DNA of 5,277 nt from Bacilli bacterium (lineage in GTDB: Bacteria > Bacillota_I > Bacilli_A > RFN20 > CAG-826): NCBI GenBank assembly GCA_024413875.1, contig JAKSVY010000081.1, positions 1 through 5,277 of the forward strand, in the 5' to 3' direction. A program made the position numbers and the translations under genes. Below the pieces are notes generated by a model, which was not told where the DNA came from, ran no database searches, and saw only the letters and a program-made list of their open reading frames with translations. How positions within the stretch are numbered: the first letter of the stretch is position 1; each line of letters opens with the position of its first letter. This document shows positions 1 through 5,277 of the stretch, in pieces.

Positions 1-333
1 AGTCTTAAAGAAGGAAAGATACTTATCTATACAAAATCTTATTATTGGAGGGCTTGTTATTTAGATACTGATATCAAGATTTATAACTTCCAATGTTTAG
101 ATTTGATAAGAAAAGTTTTCTTGGATCATGAAGAACTAACAGAAGATGAAATTGCTAGACTTAAAGATGATGAATTAAGTTATGAAATTTACCTTAATTT
201 ATCTAAGCAATCAATCGATATCAGAGATATATGGTTTGATACTTTTGTTTATCAAAATATAGGTGATTTTAATTTAGAAACCACTGATGACGAATACGAA
301 ATGTTAAGAGAATACTATCACCTAGAAGCTTAG
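1..333 (+). CDS. Acidic hypothetical protein, 3' end only (5' partial)
   Basis: The frame is open from the first base of the window to the TAG at 331-333, giving about 110 residues, so the gene starts upstream of the window. A TTG at position 103 could be read as a start, but no ribosome binding site precedes it and the frame stays open before it. The visible part is acidic: I count about 25 Asp/Glu against 12 Lys/Arg. It is also rich in Tyr, with no clear membrane segment or signal. The region after residue 40 alternates short charged and hydrophobic stretches, consistent with a small, mainly helical fold. I do not recognise the family. It lies on the same strand as the two small genes that follow, across a 77-base gap. 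Coding status is fairly secure; function is unknown. Confidence 0.7.
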   Translation, partial: SLKEGKILIYTKSYYWRACYLDTDIKIYNFQCLDLIRKVFLDHEELTEDEIARLKDDELSYEIYLNLSKQSIDIRDIWFDTFVYQNIGDFNLETTDDEYEMLREYYHLEA

Positions 334-336
334 TTA

Positions 337-374
337 ATATAGTGTCTATATAAGTTGCTATATCTATGATATAG
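337..374. repeat. Two tandem hairpins built from ATATAG/CTATAT half-sites
   Basis: In the gap before the coiled-coil gene, ATATAG (337-342) pairs with CTATAT (346-351) across a 3-base loop. CTATATC (358-364) then pairs with GATATAG (368-374), also across a 3-base loop. The same six-base half-site therefore occurs four times. Neither hairpin is followed by a T tract, so these are not ordinary terminators. They could be a double operator, a leader RNA structure, or chance in AT-rich DNA. The second hairpin ends 20 bases before the ribosome binding site at 394-403. Confidence 0.45.
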
Positions 375-410
375 AGCGAATATATCAATGACCAAAAGGA
401 GGTCAAGATT

Positions 411-671
411 ATGGCAACTTATACCAAAACACAATTTAAAAAACGCATCGAAGAGCTTAAAGAAAAATTAAGTGATTTAAGACTCGAATATGAAGAACTT
501 CAAAGTGATCTAGAAAGCGAATCTTCTGATATTGAACCCTATGAAAATAAGGACGAGTTAACAGAGCTTCAAGAACAAAGACAAGAATGGTTAGATAATA
601 CAGCTTCCACAATTGAAGAATCAGTTAATTCCTTACAAGAAGCTGAAGATAATCTAGACTACGTTGAATAG
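411..671 (+). CDS. Small acidic coiled-coil protein
   Basis: The gene encodes 86 residues starting at ATG 411. The start is well supported by AAAAGGAGGT (394-403), a near-perfect Shine-Dalgarno seven bases upstream. From about residue 8 to the end the sequence shows heptad-like spacing of Leu/Ile with Glu, Lys and Gln between, so I expect a helical coiled coil with a Ser/Pro break around residues 37-45. It is very acidic, about 26 Asp/Glu against 9 Lys/Arg, with the positive residues concentrated in the first 25. There is no signal peptide, membrane segment or cysteine. The next gene starts 12 bases after its stop, so the two are probably one transcript. The family is not recognised. Structural, adaptor or DNA-mimic roles are all possible, and none is shown by the sequence. 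Confidence 0.8.
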   Translation: MATYTKTQFKKRIEELKEKLSDLRLEYEELQSDLESESSDIEPYENKDELTELQEQRQEWLDNTASTIEESVNSLQEAEDNLDYVE

Positions 672-683
672 AGGAGATGGACC

Positions 684-1118
684 ATGGAAAAGAAACTAAC
701 AGTCAGAGAATGGTCCATCAACTTCATGATGGATATGTATTCAGATGCATCGATTAAAACTCAAATCAAAGCAGGCTGGTGGGATTGGTTCTGTAAAGAC
801 ACTAGCTTAAGAAATAAGACCTATAAGATGGGTAAAATCATTATTAAAATTAATGGAAAAGGAAAACTCGACCTAGATAAAAATTATGTCTGGTTTAAAA
901 ACAACTGCCCGCTTAATGGCCCTTTATATGATGACTTCAGATTTGCAGATTTAGAAGATGGAGAAGTACAATTTACAATTCAATGCGACTGCTGCTGGAA
1001 CGAAAAGAAGTTTGCTGTCTTTGGAAGAAAAGGTAAAGGACAACCATTTAGCCAAAGTCCATTATTTGAATGTAATACCATTAAACAATTAGTGGATTGG
1101 TTCAATCTACCTTGGTAA
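684..1118 (+). CDS. Hypothetical protein rich in Trp and Cys
   Basis: The gene encodes 144 residues starting at ATG 684, with GAGGAG (671-676) seven bases upstream and overlapping the stop of the preceding gene. Eight tryptophans in 144 residues is unusual: W10, W32, W33, W35, W70, W105, W139 and W144, the last being the final residue. Six cysteines are present, three of them in the motif CDCC (101-104), with others at 37, 75 and 130. A metal site is conceivable, but there is no regular CxxC pair. The protein mixes a helical N-terminus with strand-like stretches at 51-57 and 94-100 and is lysine-rich, with no signal peptide or membrane helix. It probably belongs to a transcript with the upstream coiled-coil gene. 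I do not recognise the family and assign no function. Confidence 0.8.
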   Translation: MEKKLTVREWSINFMMDMYSDASIKTQIKAGWWDWFCKDTSLRNKTYKMGKIIIKINGKGKLDLDKNYVWFKNNCPLNGPLYDDFRFADLEDGEVQFTIQCDCCWNEKKFAVFGRKGKGQPFSQSPLFECNTIKQLVDWFNLPW

Positions 1119-1119
1119 C

Positions 1120-1148
1120 TTTCGACCTAGGTTTAGGCTATACCGAAA
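1120..1148 (+). other. Weak hairpin just after the stop codon
   Basis: TTTCG (1120-1124) can pair with CGAAA (1144-1148). Inside it, CCTA (1126-1129) pairs with TAGG (1134-1137) around a four-base loop. The structure begins one base after the preceding stop codon. It lacks a T tract, so it may only protect the 3' end of the mRNA, or may be chance. Confidence 0.25.
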
Positions 1149-1171
1149 ATAATTTAAGAAAATGTTAATGA

Positions 1172-1241
1172 ATCTATAGTACTACCGATAATATATGTGA
1201 ACGATAACGTGGAGTGTATGTTTATAGTATTATCTATAGTA
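1172..1241. repeat. 10-base direct repeat ATCTATAGTA with an intervening inverted repeat
   Basis: ATCTATAGTA occurs at 1172-1181 and again at 1232-1241, 60 bases apart, and the shorter TATAGTA occurs once more at 1223-1229. Between the copies, GATAATA (1187-1193) is complementary to TATTATC (1228-1234), and CTACC (1182-1186) is complementary to GGTAG (1245-1249). The segment could fold as a stem in RNA or act as a set of protein-binding sites. No gene is visible in it. Confidence 0.4.
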
Positions 1242-1268
1242 ATTGGTAGGAAACTATAAGAAGTAATT

Positions 1269-1295
1269 ACCCTATATAAAGTAGGGTTTTTCTTT
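1269..1295 (+). terminator. Intrinsic terminator
   Basis: ACCCTA (1269-1274) pairs with TAGGGT (1282-1287) across a seven-base loop and is followed at once by TTTTCTTT. This is a classic rho-independent shape. It lies about 150 bases after the Trp/Cys-rich gene and 115 bases before the GTG-started gene. It may therefore close the upstream transcript, or act as an attenuator in a leader of the downstream gene. Confidence 0.7.
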
Positions 1296-1313
1296 GCCTA
1301 TGTAACTACTAGT

Positions 1314-1399
1314 CACGTTTCTAAAAGCCATTAGATTTGTTAACATCTAATTGGGTCATAGAGATGAAACAGTTTGATTTCTAAGGGCTTTAGAAAGTG
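1314..1399 (+). ncRNA. Structured element: long closing stem with enclosed hairpin (putative leader RNA)
   Basis: CAC (1314-1316) plus TTTCT (1318-1322) plus AAAGCC (1324-1329) pair with GGCTTT (1386-1391), AGAAA (1392-1396) and GTG (1397-1399). This makes 14 base pairs, with only G1317 and A1323 bulged. The enclosed segment holds a second hairpin, ATTAGAT (1330-1336) with ATCTAAT (1345-1351). A weaker third stem is possible, either GAAA (1366-1369) with TTTC (1378-1381) or TAGA (1359-1362) with TCTA (1380-1383). The first two stems stack directly, giving a possible three-way junction. The element ends 11 bases before the GTG start of the next gene. I checked it loosely against tRNA, hammerhead, purine riboswitch and T-box cores and saw no match. 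It may be an mRNA leader, or a DNA-level site such as a recombination or binding site. The pairing is seen directly; the RNA nature is inferred. Confidence 0.5.
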
Positions 1400-1410
1400 T
1401 TTATAGGAAA

Positions 1411-1875
1411 GTGAGACGTAATGAAGATACATTTCTTAAATGGAAAAGAGAAGGAACGCTAAACGCTAAAATTACATATCTTAGAGGCGCTAGTGCTAAT
1501 TTTTATTCACAAAAAAGAATCTGTATTGATCTAGGAATTTCAGAAACAACTTTTATAAAGTTAAAAGAGAAGCATCATGAAATTAGAGAAGCACTTGCCT
1601 ATGGCGATGAAATATTAAAAGCAGATGTTATGTCTGCTCTTAAGAAAAGAGCTATAGGTTTTACATCTAAAACTAAAGTTAAGTCCTATAAGAAAGATGG
1701 TACTGGTAGAGATCAACAATCTATTCAAGAAGTAGAAAAAGAATATCCACCTGATGTAGATGCAATTAAATATTTATTAACAATTCTTTTTGGAAGAGAA
1801 TATCACCCAAAGAAAGAAGAGCTTGAATTAATGGAAAAACGTTCAAAAGAAGAATGGCTTCCACCTGATAAATAA
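1411..1875 (+). CDS. Helix-turn-helix protein resembling phage terminase small subunit
   Basis: The product has 154 residues. GTG 1411 is the first usable start after an in-frame TGA at 1375-1377, and only a weak, close AGGAAA (1405-1410) precedes it, so the exact start is uncertain. Residues 33-62 form a homeodomain-like helix-turn-helix, with the turn at DLGISETTF (40-48) followed by a Lys/His/Glu-rich recognition region. A stretch of the type ALKKRAIGF (76-84), a polar linker, and PPDVDAIKYLL (113-123) follow. This order of HTH, 'AL-KRA-G(Y/F)', linker, 'PPD..AI.(F/Y)-L' is how I know small terminase subunits and related phage-derived HTH proteins of Bacillota. Such proteins bind the packaging site and recruit the large terminase. 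No large subunit follows here: a terminator and then an R-M regulator come next. It may be an orphan packaging gene of a satellite or prophage remnant, or a plain HTH regulator. Coding status is strong; the family call is moderate. Confidence 0.6.
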   Translation: MRRNEDTFLKWKREGTLNAKITYLRGASANFYSQKRICIDLGISETTFIKLKEKHHEIREALAYGDEILKADVMSALKKRAIGFTSKTKVKSYKKDGTGRDQQSIQEVEKEYPPDVDAIKYLLTILFGREYHPKKEELELMEKRSKEEWLPPDK

Positions 1876-1884
1876 TTATATTTT

Positions 1885-1916
1885 GAAGAGATGACTCCCC
1901 CCGGTCATCTTTTTTC
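1885..1916 (+). terminator. Intrinsic terminator with C-rich loop
   Basis: AGATGAC (1889-1895) pairs with GTCATCT (1904-1910) around a loop made almost only of C, and a run of T follows (1910-1915). The A and G bases before the stem can extend it against the T run. It starts about ten bases after the stop of the terminase-like gene and should end its transcript, separating it from the R-M operon. Confidence 0.8.
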
Positions 1917-1939
1917 AATCTGTTTTGAAGTACCGTTCG

Positions 1940-1973
1940 CCCCCACCTCAGAAAAATGCGAGGCCTAATTTTT
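1940..1973. other. C-rich segment with second hairpin after the terminase-like gene
   Basis: Five C (1940-1944) are followed by CCTC (1946-1949), which can pair with GAGG (1960-1963) over a ten-base A-rich loop. The palindrome AGGCCT (1961-1966) and a short T run (1969-1973) follow. C runs stand out in this AT-rich window. From memory, similar C-rich stretches follow small-terminase genes in some Bacillota prophages, which would fit a packaging or cos-type site. That resemblance is unverified. A weak second terminator is the simpler reading. Confidence 0.3.
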
Positions 1974-2010
1974 GAAAATCTGAAATTCTTTTGGGAAGTT
2001 TATAAAACTA

Positions 2011-2022
2011 TATGTAAACATA
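2011..2022. promoter_or_regulatory. Candidate operator overlapping the -35 region
   Basis: TATGT (2011-2015) and ACATA (2018-2022) form a perfect five-base inverted repeat around AA. It is flanked by a looser pair, TTTATAA (1999-2005) and TTATAAA (2024-2030), whose centre is offset by two bases. The site covers the upstream promoter element of the XRE-hsdR operon, where a Cro-type dimer would be expected to bind. Autoregulation is inferred from position only. Confidence 0.35.
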
Positions 2023-2042
2023 ATTATAAAAAGTGATATAAT
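2013..2042 (+). promoter_or_regulatory. Promoter of the XRE-hsdR-hsdM operon (extended -10)
   Basis: The -10 is a perfect TATAAT (2037-2042) preceded by TG at the right distance (TGaTATAAT), an extended -10. The -35 is poor: TGTAAA at 2013-2018 with an 18-base spacer. Extended -10 promoters commonly tolerate this. Transcription should begin near 2049, leaving a leader of about 20 bases before the ATG at 2071. Confidence 0.6.
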
Positions 2043-2070
2043 TTTGATAAAGATAGGGAAGTGGTATAGG

Positions 2071-2259
2071 ATGAATTGGGCTGAATCTATTAAACAGCTT
2101 AGAGAAAGAATGCTTTTAACACAGACTGAACTTGCATCCAAATTGGATGTTTCTTTTGTGTCTGTTAACAGATGGGAAAACGGTGAGCATGAGCCAACCA
2201 TGAAAGTTAAGCGTGAGTTAATGAAACTTATGAAAAAATACAAAGTGGTGGAGGACTAA
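2071..2259 (+). CDS. Small XRE/Cro-family transcriptional regulator of the R-M operon
   Basis: The product has 62 residues from ATG 2071. An in-frame TTG at 2044 would lengthen it, but that codon lies between the -10 box and the expected transcription start, so it should not be in the mRNA. The ribosome binding site is modest (AAGTGGT, 2059-2065). The protein is one HTH_3 domain: helix 1 at about 4-14 (SIKQLRERM region), helix 2 at about 18-24 (TELASKL), the turn and recognition helix at about 28-38 (FVSVNRWENG), then EPT and a basic C-terminal helix. The WENG...PT signature is typical of Cro/C1-type DNA-binding proteins. The gene ends two bases before hsdR and contains the hsdR ribosome binding site, so the two are co-transcribed and probably translationally coupled. 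A controller (C-protein-like) or autorepressor role is inferred from position and size. It probably acts as a dimer. Confidence 0.88.
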   Translation: MNWAESIKQLRERMLLTQTELASKLDVSFVSVNRWENGEHEPTMKVKRELMKLMKKYKVVED

Positions 2260-2261
2260 TT

Positions 2262-5108
2262 ATGCCAAATATTAATGGTGAACAAACAGAATTAGAACTC
2301 GAAAACGAACTCATTAAGCAGTTAAAATTACAATTTCACTCTTCTGATGCAGAAGACGCTTTTGTTGCTATCCACGATAACGATTCCCTATATAAAAATC
2401 TTAGAAAGCAAATTGATAAATTTAACGGAATCACCTTATCTGATTCTGAATTCAGAAGATTTGTAAATGAACTAGAAAAATACAACACAGTCTATAAATG
2501 CTCCATCAACCTCAGACAAATGCAGACGATCACAATGGATGATGGCACAAAGAAAAATATCAGAATTTTCGAGAAAAACGACTGGTGCAGAAACATTGTT
2601 CAAGTCGCTCATCAAATAAATCAAAGAGGGGAATTCGAAGGTAGATTCGATGTCACGATCCTTGTTAACGGCCTTCCTCTTGTTCAAATTGAGCTAAAGA
2701 AAAACGGAATAACTGTTAATGAGGCATTCGGTCAAATCGAAAGATATAGAAGAACTGTTTATAACGGACTTTTCAAATATATTCAGTATTTTGTTATTTC
2801 AAACGGGTCAATGACTAAGTACTTCGCAAACAGCGATAGGCCATTTGTGAAAGAAAAACTTTTTACGTGGTCAGACCCAAATAACGTCGCAGTAAATAGA
2901 TTGAGCGAATTTGCTAGTGATAGATTAACTAAGTGTAATATTTGCAGAACCATTTCTAACTATATAGTTATCAACCAATCAGAAAGAGATTTAATGATCC
3001 TTAGACCATATCAAGTCTGGGCTGTAGAAAATTTATTACATCGTGCATTGAATACTAAAAATAATGGATTTGTATGGCATACAACTGGTAGTGGTAAAAC
3101 ATTAACCAGTTTCAAACTTGCTCAGTGTCTTAGAGATACAGGAAAATTCTCAAAGGTTGTTTTCCTTGTCGACAGAAGAGACCTTGACAGACAAACCGTT
3201 AGAAACTTTAACTCTTTTGAAAAAGGAGCCGTTGTTAATGTTGATGATTCTCAAAAACTCTTTAATTTCTTTACAGATTCATCTGTGAAGATGGTTACGA
3301 CAACAATTCAGAAGATGTCCAACCTTTGCTCAAACCCAAAATTCGAGAAAGCCGTAGAACAAAATAAGGACTCAGTTATTTTTATCATTGATGAATGTCA
3401 TAGAAGTAATTTTGGTGAAATGAGAAAGCATATTTTAAGGGCATTCCCAAATGCTCAGATGTTTGGCTTTACTGGTACTCCTATTTTTGCAGAAAACATG
3501 AATGCTACAGGTTTAACAACTGAAGCTATATTCGGGGGAAAGCCTGTCCACTCATACAAAATCAAAGACGCAATTAACGCTAAGATGGTTTTAGGTTTTA
3601 ACGTTCAATATTTCAAAACATTAGATATCGTCTTAAAACCCGGAAAAGATGAACAAGTCGAGGAAATTGATAAAGAAGAATTGATTTTCTCTGACATAAG
3701 AATCGGTAATATTACAAAGCACATCTTTGAAAACTTCGATAAGTTGACTGTTAACAAGAAATACAATGCTATCTTCGCTATTTCTAGTATTGATTTATTG
3801 ATGAAATACTATGAGGAATTCAAAAAGCAAAACGCTGGTTTAGAGGAAGATAAGAAACTCAAAATCGCAACAATATTCACCTATGCTCCTAACGATATAG
3901 ATACAGAGGAAACTGGTGCAAACGAAAAGATTGCTCAACAAAAACTACAATACGTCATGGATGATTATTCTCAAATGACGGGTAAGAACTATTCCACTTC
4001 TAACTGTGCTGAATACTTTGAAGATGTAAGAGAAGATTTTAGAGATGGAAAGATAGATTTAATTTTGGTCGTTAATATGATGTTAACTGGCTATGACTCA
4101 AAGAGAATCAATACATTATTCTTAGATAAGTCATTGAAGTATCACGGCTTAATCCAAGCTTTCTCTAGAACAAATAGATTGGATTGCTCAACAAAACAGT
4201 TCGGCAATATTGTTTGTTATAGAACAACTCCAAAGGATGTTTCAAAGGCTATTGCCTTATATTCACAAGAAGATCATGACATCGTTCTTATGAAAACTTT
4301 TGATGAATACTTGGCTTTGTTTAGAGATGCATTGCACAATTTGCGTTCATACACTCTAACTCCTGAAGATGTTGATGCTTTAGAAGGCGACACAGCGAAA
4401 ATTGAGTTTGTTAACAAATTCAGAAAGGTGGCAAAATTCCTTGTTTGTTTGCAAAACTTCTGCGAATTTTCTTTCCCAATCACGCTTAAAGATGACATTT
4501 CTGTTGACGAATATAGTTCGTTCAAATCCAGATACTTAGACATCTACAACGAATTCAAAAAGCACCCAGAAAAGGTCTCTGTTATCGGAGAAGTTACGTT
4601 CGATATTGAGTTAGTACAAACCGATAAAGTTGACGTCGATTACATCCTTAATTTACTGAGAAAAATAAAAGCTAATGGTGGCGAAACAAAACAAATGGAG
4701 GTTTCTACACTTATTAGAATCCTCAAAAGATCTACCGATCCTGTTTTAGCAAGCAAAAGAGAATTACTGGAATTGTTTATTACAACAGTTTTCCCAACAT
4801 TGCCTGAAGACGCTTCTATTGATGAAGAACTCGCAAAGTTCATTGAAGAGCAAAGAAAAGAATCCTTAATGAATTTCTCTAAGGAAATGGATTTGGTTTA
4901 TGAAGAACTTAATAAACTAGTGGTGAGATACGATTATTTCATGACTATCGATTACGCTGATATCAAGACCATATTGAATAAAAAAGCTAAAGAAAGATAT
5001 AAAGCGAAGCACCCTGATGTAAACGCAATTAGAGCAACAAATGAATTGATGGAGCTCATCAAACAATACGTTATTGAGGTTGCAGAAAAATACTCATTAC
5101 ATAATTAG
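2262..5108 (+). CDS. hsdR: Type I restriction endonuclease, R (motor/nuclease) subunit HsdR
   Basis: The product has 948 residues from ATG 2262, with GGAGG (2250-2254) seven bases upstream inside the end of the XRE gene. It is the ATP-dependent translocase and nuclease subunit of a type I R-M complex, cutting unmethylated DNA away from the target site after translocation. The N-terminal PD-(D/E)xK nuclease shows D130 and E144-x-K146, then Q158-x3-Y162. The D-to-E and D-to-Q spacings match what I recall for EcoR124I. The two RecA-like SF2 domains follow: Walker A at 273-280 (GSGKT), DRRDLDRQ (304-311), DECH (377-380), FTGTP (403-407), LTGYDS (608-613) and QAFSRTNR (632-639). From about 700 to the end is a helical domain that should dock on the methyltransferase core. 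All key residues are present, so the subunit looks active. It is somewhat shorter than EcoR124I HsdR but within family range. hsdM follows after 11 bases. Confidence 0.97.
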   Translation: MPNINGEQTELELENELIKQLKLQFHSSDAEDAFVAIHDNDSLYKNLRKQIDKFNGITLSDSEFRRFVNELEKYNTVYKCSINLRQMQTITMDDGTKKNIRIFEKNDWCRNIVQVAHQINQRGEFEGRFDVTILVNGLPLVQIELKKNGITVNEAFGQIERYRRTVYNGLFKYIQYFVISNGSMTKYFANSDRPFVKEKLFTWSDPNNVAVNRLSEFASDRLTKCNICRTISNYIVINQSERDLMILRPYQVWAVENLLHRALNTKNNGFVWHTTGSGKTLTSFKLAQCLRDTGKFSKVVFLVDRRDLDRQTVRNFNSFEKGAVVNVDDSQKLFNFFTDSSVKMVTTTIQKMSNLCSNPKFEKAVEQNKDSVIFIIDECHRSNFGEMRKHILRAFPNAQMFGFTGTPIFAENMNATGLTTEAIFGGKPVHSYKIKDAINAKMVLGFNVQYFKTLDIVLKPGKDEQVEEIDKEELIFSDIRIGNITKHIFENFDKLTVNKKYNAIFAISSIDLLMKYYEEFKKQNAGLEEDKKLKIATIFTYAPNDIDTEETGANEKIAQQKLQYVMDDYSQMTGKNYSTSNCAEYFEDVREDFRDGKIDLILVVNMMLTGYDSKRINTLFLDKSLKYHGLIQAFSRTNRLDCSTKQFGNIVCYRTTPKDVSKAIALYSQEDHDIVLMKTFDEYLALFRDALHNLRSYTLTPEDVDALEGDTAKIEFVNKFRKVAKFLVCLQNFCEFSFPITLKDDISVDEYSSFKSRYLDIYNEFKKHPEKVSVIGEVTFDIELVQTDKVDVDYILNLLRKIKANGGETKQMEVSTLIRILKRSTDPVLASKRELLELFITTVFPTLPEDASIDEELAKFIEEQRKESLMNFSKEMDLVYEELNKLVVRYDYFMTIDYADIKTILNKKAKERYKAKHPDVNAIRATNELMELIKQYVIEVAEKYSLHN

Positions 5109-5119
5109 GAGGAACCTAT

Positions 5120-5277
5120 ATGGCACAAAATAAAGACGAATTATTGGCAAAGCAACAAAGTGAAGTGGATTCTAAGCTTTGGGCTATGGCAAATGAGCTT
5201 AGAGGCTCAATGGAAGCAAGCGAATTCAAGAACTATATTTTAGGATTGATGTTCTATAAGTTCCTTTCTAACAAAAT
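5120..5277 (+). CDS. hsdM: Type I DNA methyltransferase, M subunit HsdM (5' part only)
   Basis: ATG 5120 has AGGAGG (5107-5112) seven bases upstream, overlapping the hsdR stop. The frame is open to the window edge, giving 52 residues. After a polar start, the segment WAMANELRGSMEASEFKNYI (21-40), followed by a hydrophobic stretch (LGLMFYKFLS, 41-50), matches the N-terminal helical domain of HsdM. That domain packs on HsdS and the DNA in the M2S core. The AdoMet-binding and NPPF/Y catalytic motifs lie beyond the window and cannot be judged. HsdM methylates adenine in the target chosen by HsdS and forms the platform for HsdR. Its place directly after hsdR, 11 bases away, puts it in the same operon. 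Confidence 0.93.
   Translation, partial: MAQNKDELLAKQQSEVDSKLWAMANELRGSMEASEFKNYILGLMFYKFLSNK

Noticed and set aside
1165..1192. Possible promoter TTAATG, 16 bases, GATAAT
   Set aside because: Both boxes are weak, and AT-rich DNA gives many such matches. The -10 candidate also forms part of an inverted repeat.
1375..1377. Alternative genetic code (TGA as Trp) extending the HTH gene upstream
   Set aside because: No TGA occurs within the long hsdR gene, where tryptophan is TGG. The extension would also stop at a TAA 27 bases further upstream (1348-1350).
1314..1399. tRNA, hammerhead ribozyme or T-box reading of the structured element
   Set aside because: There is no CCA-type acceptor arrangement with D and T arms. 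GAUGA and GAAAC occur merged, without a hammerhead stem II. No T-box specifier or conserved box sequence is seen.
2044..2070. Extended TTG start for the XRE gene
   Set aside because: The TTG directly follows the -10 box and lies before the expected transcription start near 2049. ATG 2071 also gives the normal N-terminus of a Cro-type domain.
1965..2243. Minus-strand open frame of 92 codons opposite the XRE gene and its promoter
   Set aside because: It lies antisense to a clear HTH gene and its promoter, and has a hydrophobic, low-information composition with no supported start. It is a shadow frame.
2472..2687. Minus-strand open frame inside hsdR
   Set aside because: It is antisense to the nuclease domain of an intact hsdR and has no recognisable domain.
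4274..4843. Two minus-strand open frames (4274-4543 and 4640-4843) inside hsdR
   Set aside because: They are Ser-rich complements of the hsdR C-terminal coding region, with no independent evidence.
1..5277. CRISPR array, rRNA, or a complete insertion sequence
   Set aside because: I saw no regularly spaced repeats, no rRNA-like sequence, and no transposase gene with terminal inverted repeats.

Overview
The window is strongly AT-rich. Its ribosome binding sites are strong and Gram-positive in style (AAAAGGAGGT, GGAGG, AGGAGG), arginine is mostly encoded by AGA, and all six visible stop codons are TAA or TAG. TGG encodes every tryptophan I checked and no TGA interrupts a gene, so the standard code applies. 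This fits a low-GC Bacillota-type bacterium or a close relative. The host cannot be named from the sequence alone. The region looks like accessory DNA: small unrecognised genes, an orphan phage-type DNA-binding protein, and a type I restriction-modification (R-M) operon.

Left part (1-1118): the 3' end of an acidic unknown protein, then two small genes 12 bases apart that are probably co-transcribed. The first is a very acidic coiled-coil protein and the second a tryptophan- and cysteine-rich protein. The gap before the pair holds two back-to-back hairpins built from the same ATATAG/CTATAT half-site.

Middle (1119-2070): a structured non-coding stretch of 292 bases with repeats, an intrinsic terminator and a long-range stem of about 14 bp that encloses a second hairpin. 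It ends 11 bases before a GTG-started gene for a small helix-turn-helix protein resembling phage terminase small subunits. That gene is followed by a terminator with a C-rich loop and a second C-rich hairpin region. No large terminase follows.

Right part (2013-5277): a self-contained type I R-M operon. An extended -10 promoter (TGaTATAAT), with an inverted repeat over its upstream element, drives a 62-residue XRE/Cro-type regulator. Two bases later comes hsdR (948 residues, complete nuclease and translocase motifs), then after 11 bases the start of hsdM, cut by the window end. hsdS is expected downstream. The XRE protein probably controls the promoter, HsdR supplies DNA cleavage and ATP-driven translocation, and HsdM with HsdS would supply methylation and target recognition.

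Nothing here proves a wholly new system. The best leads are the structured element at 1314-1399, the orphan terminase-like gene with its C-rich tail, and the regulator-first, R-before-M operon layout.
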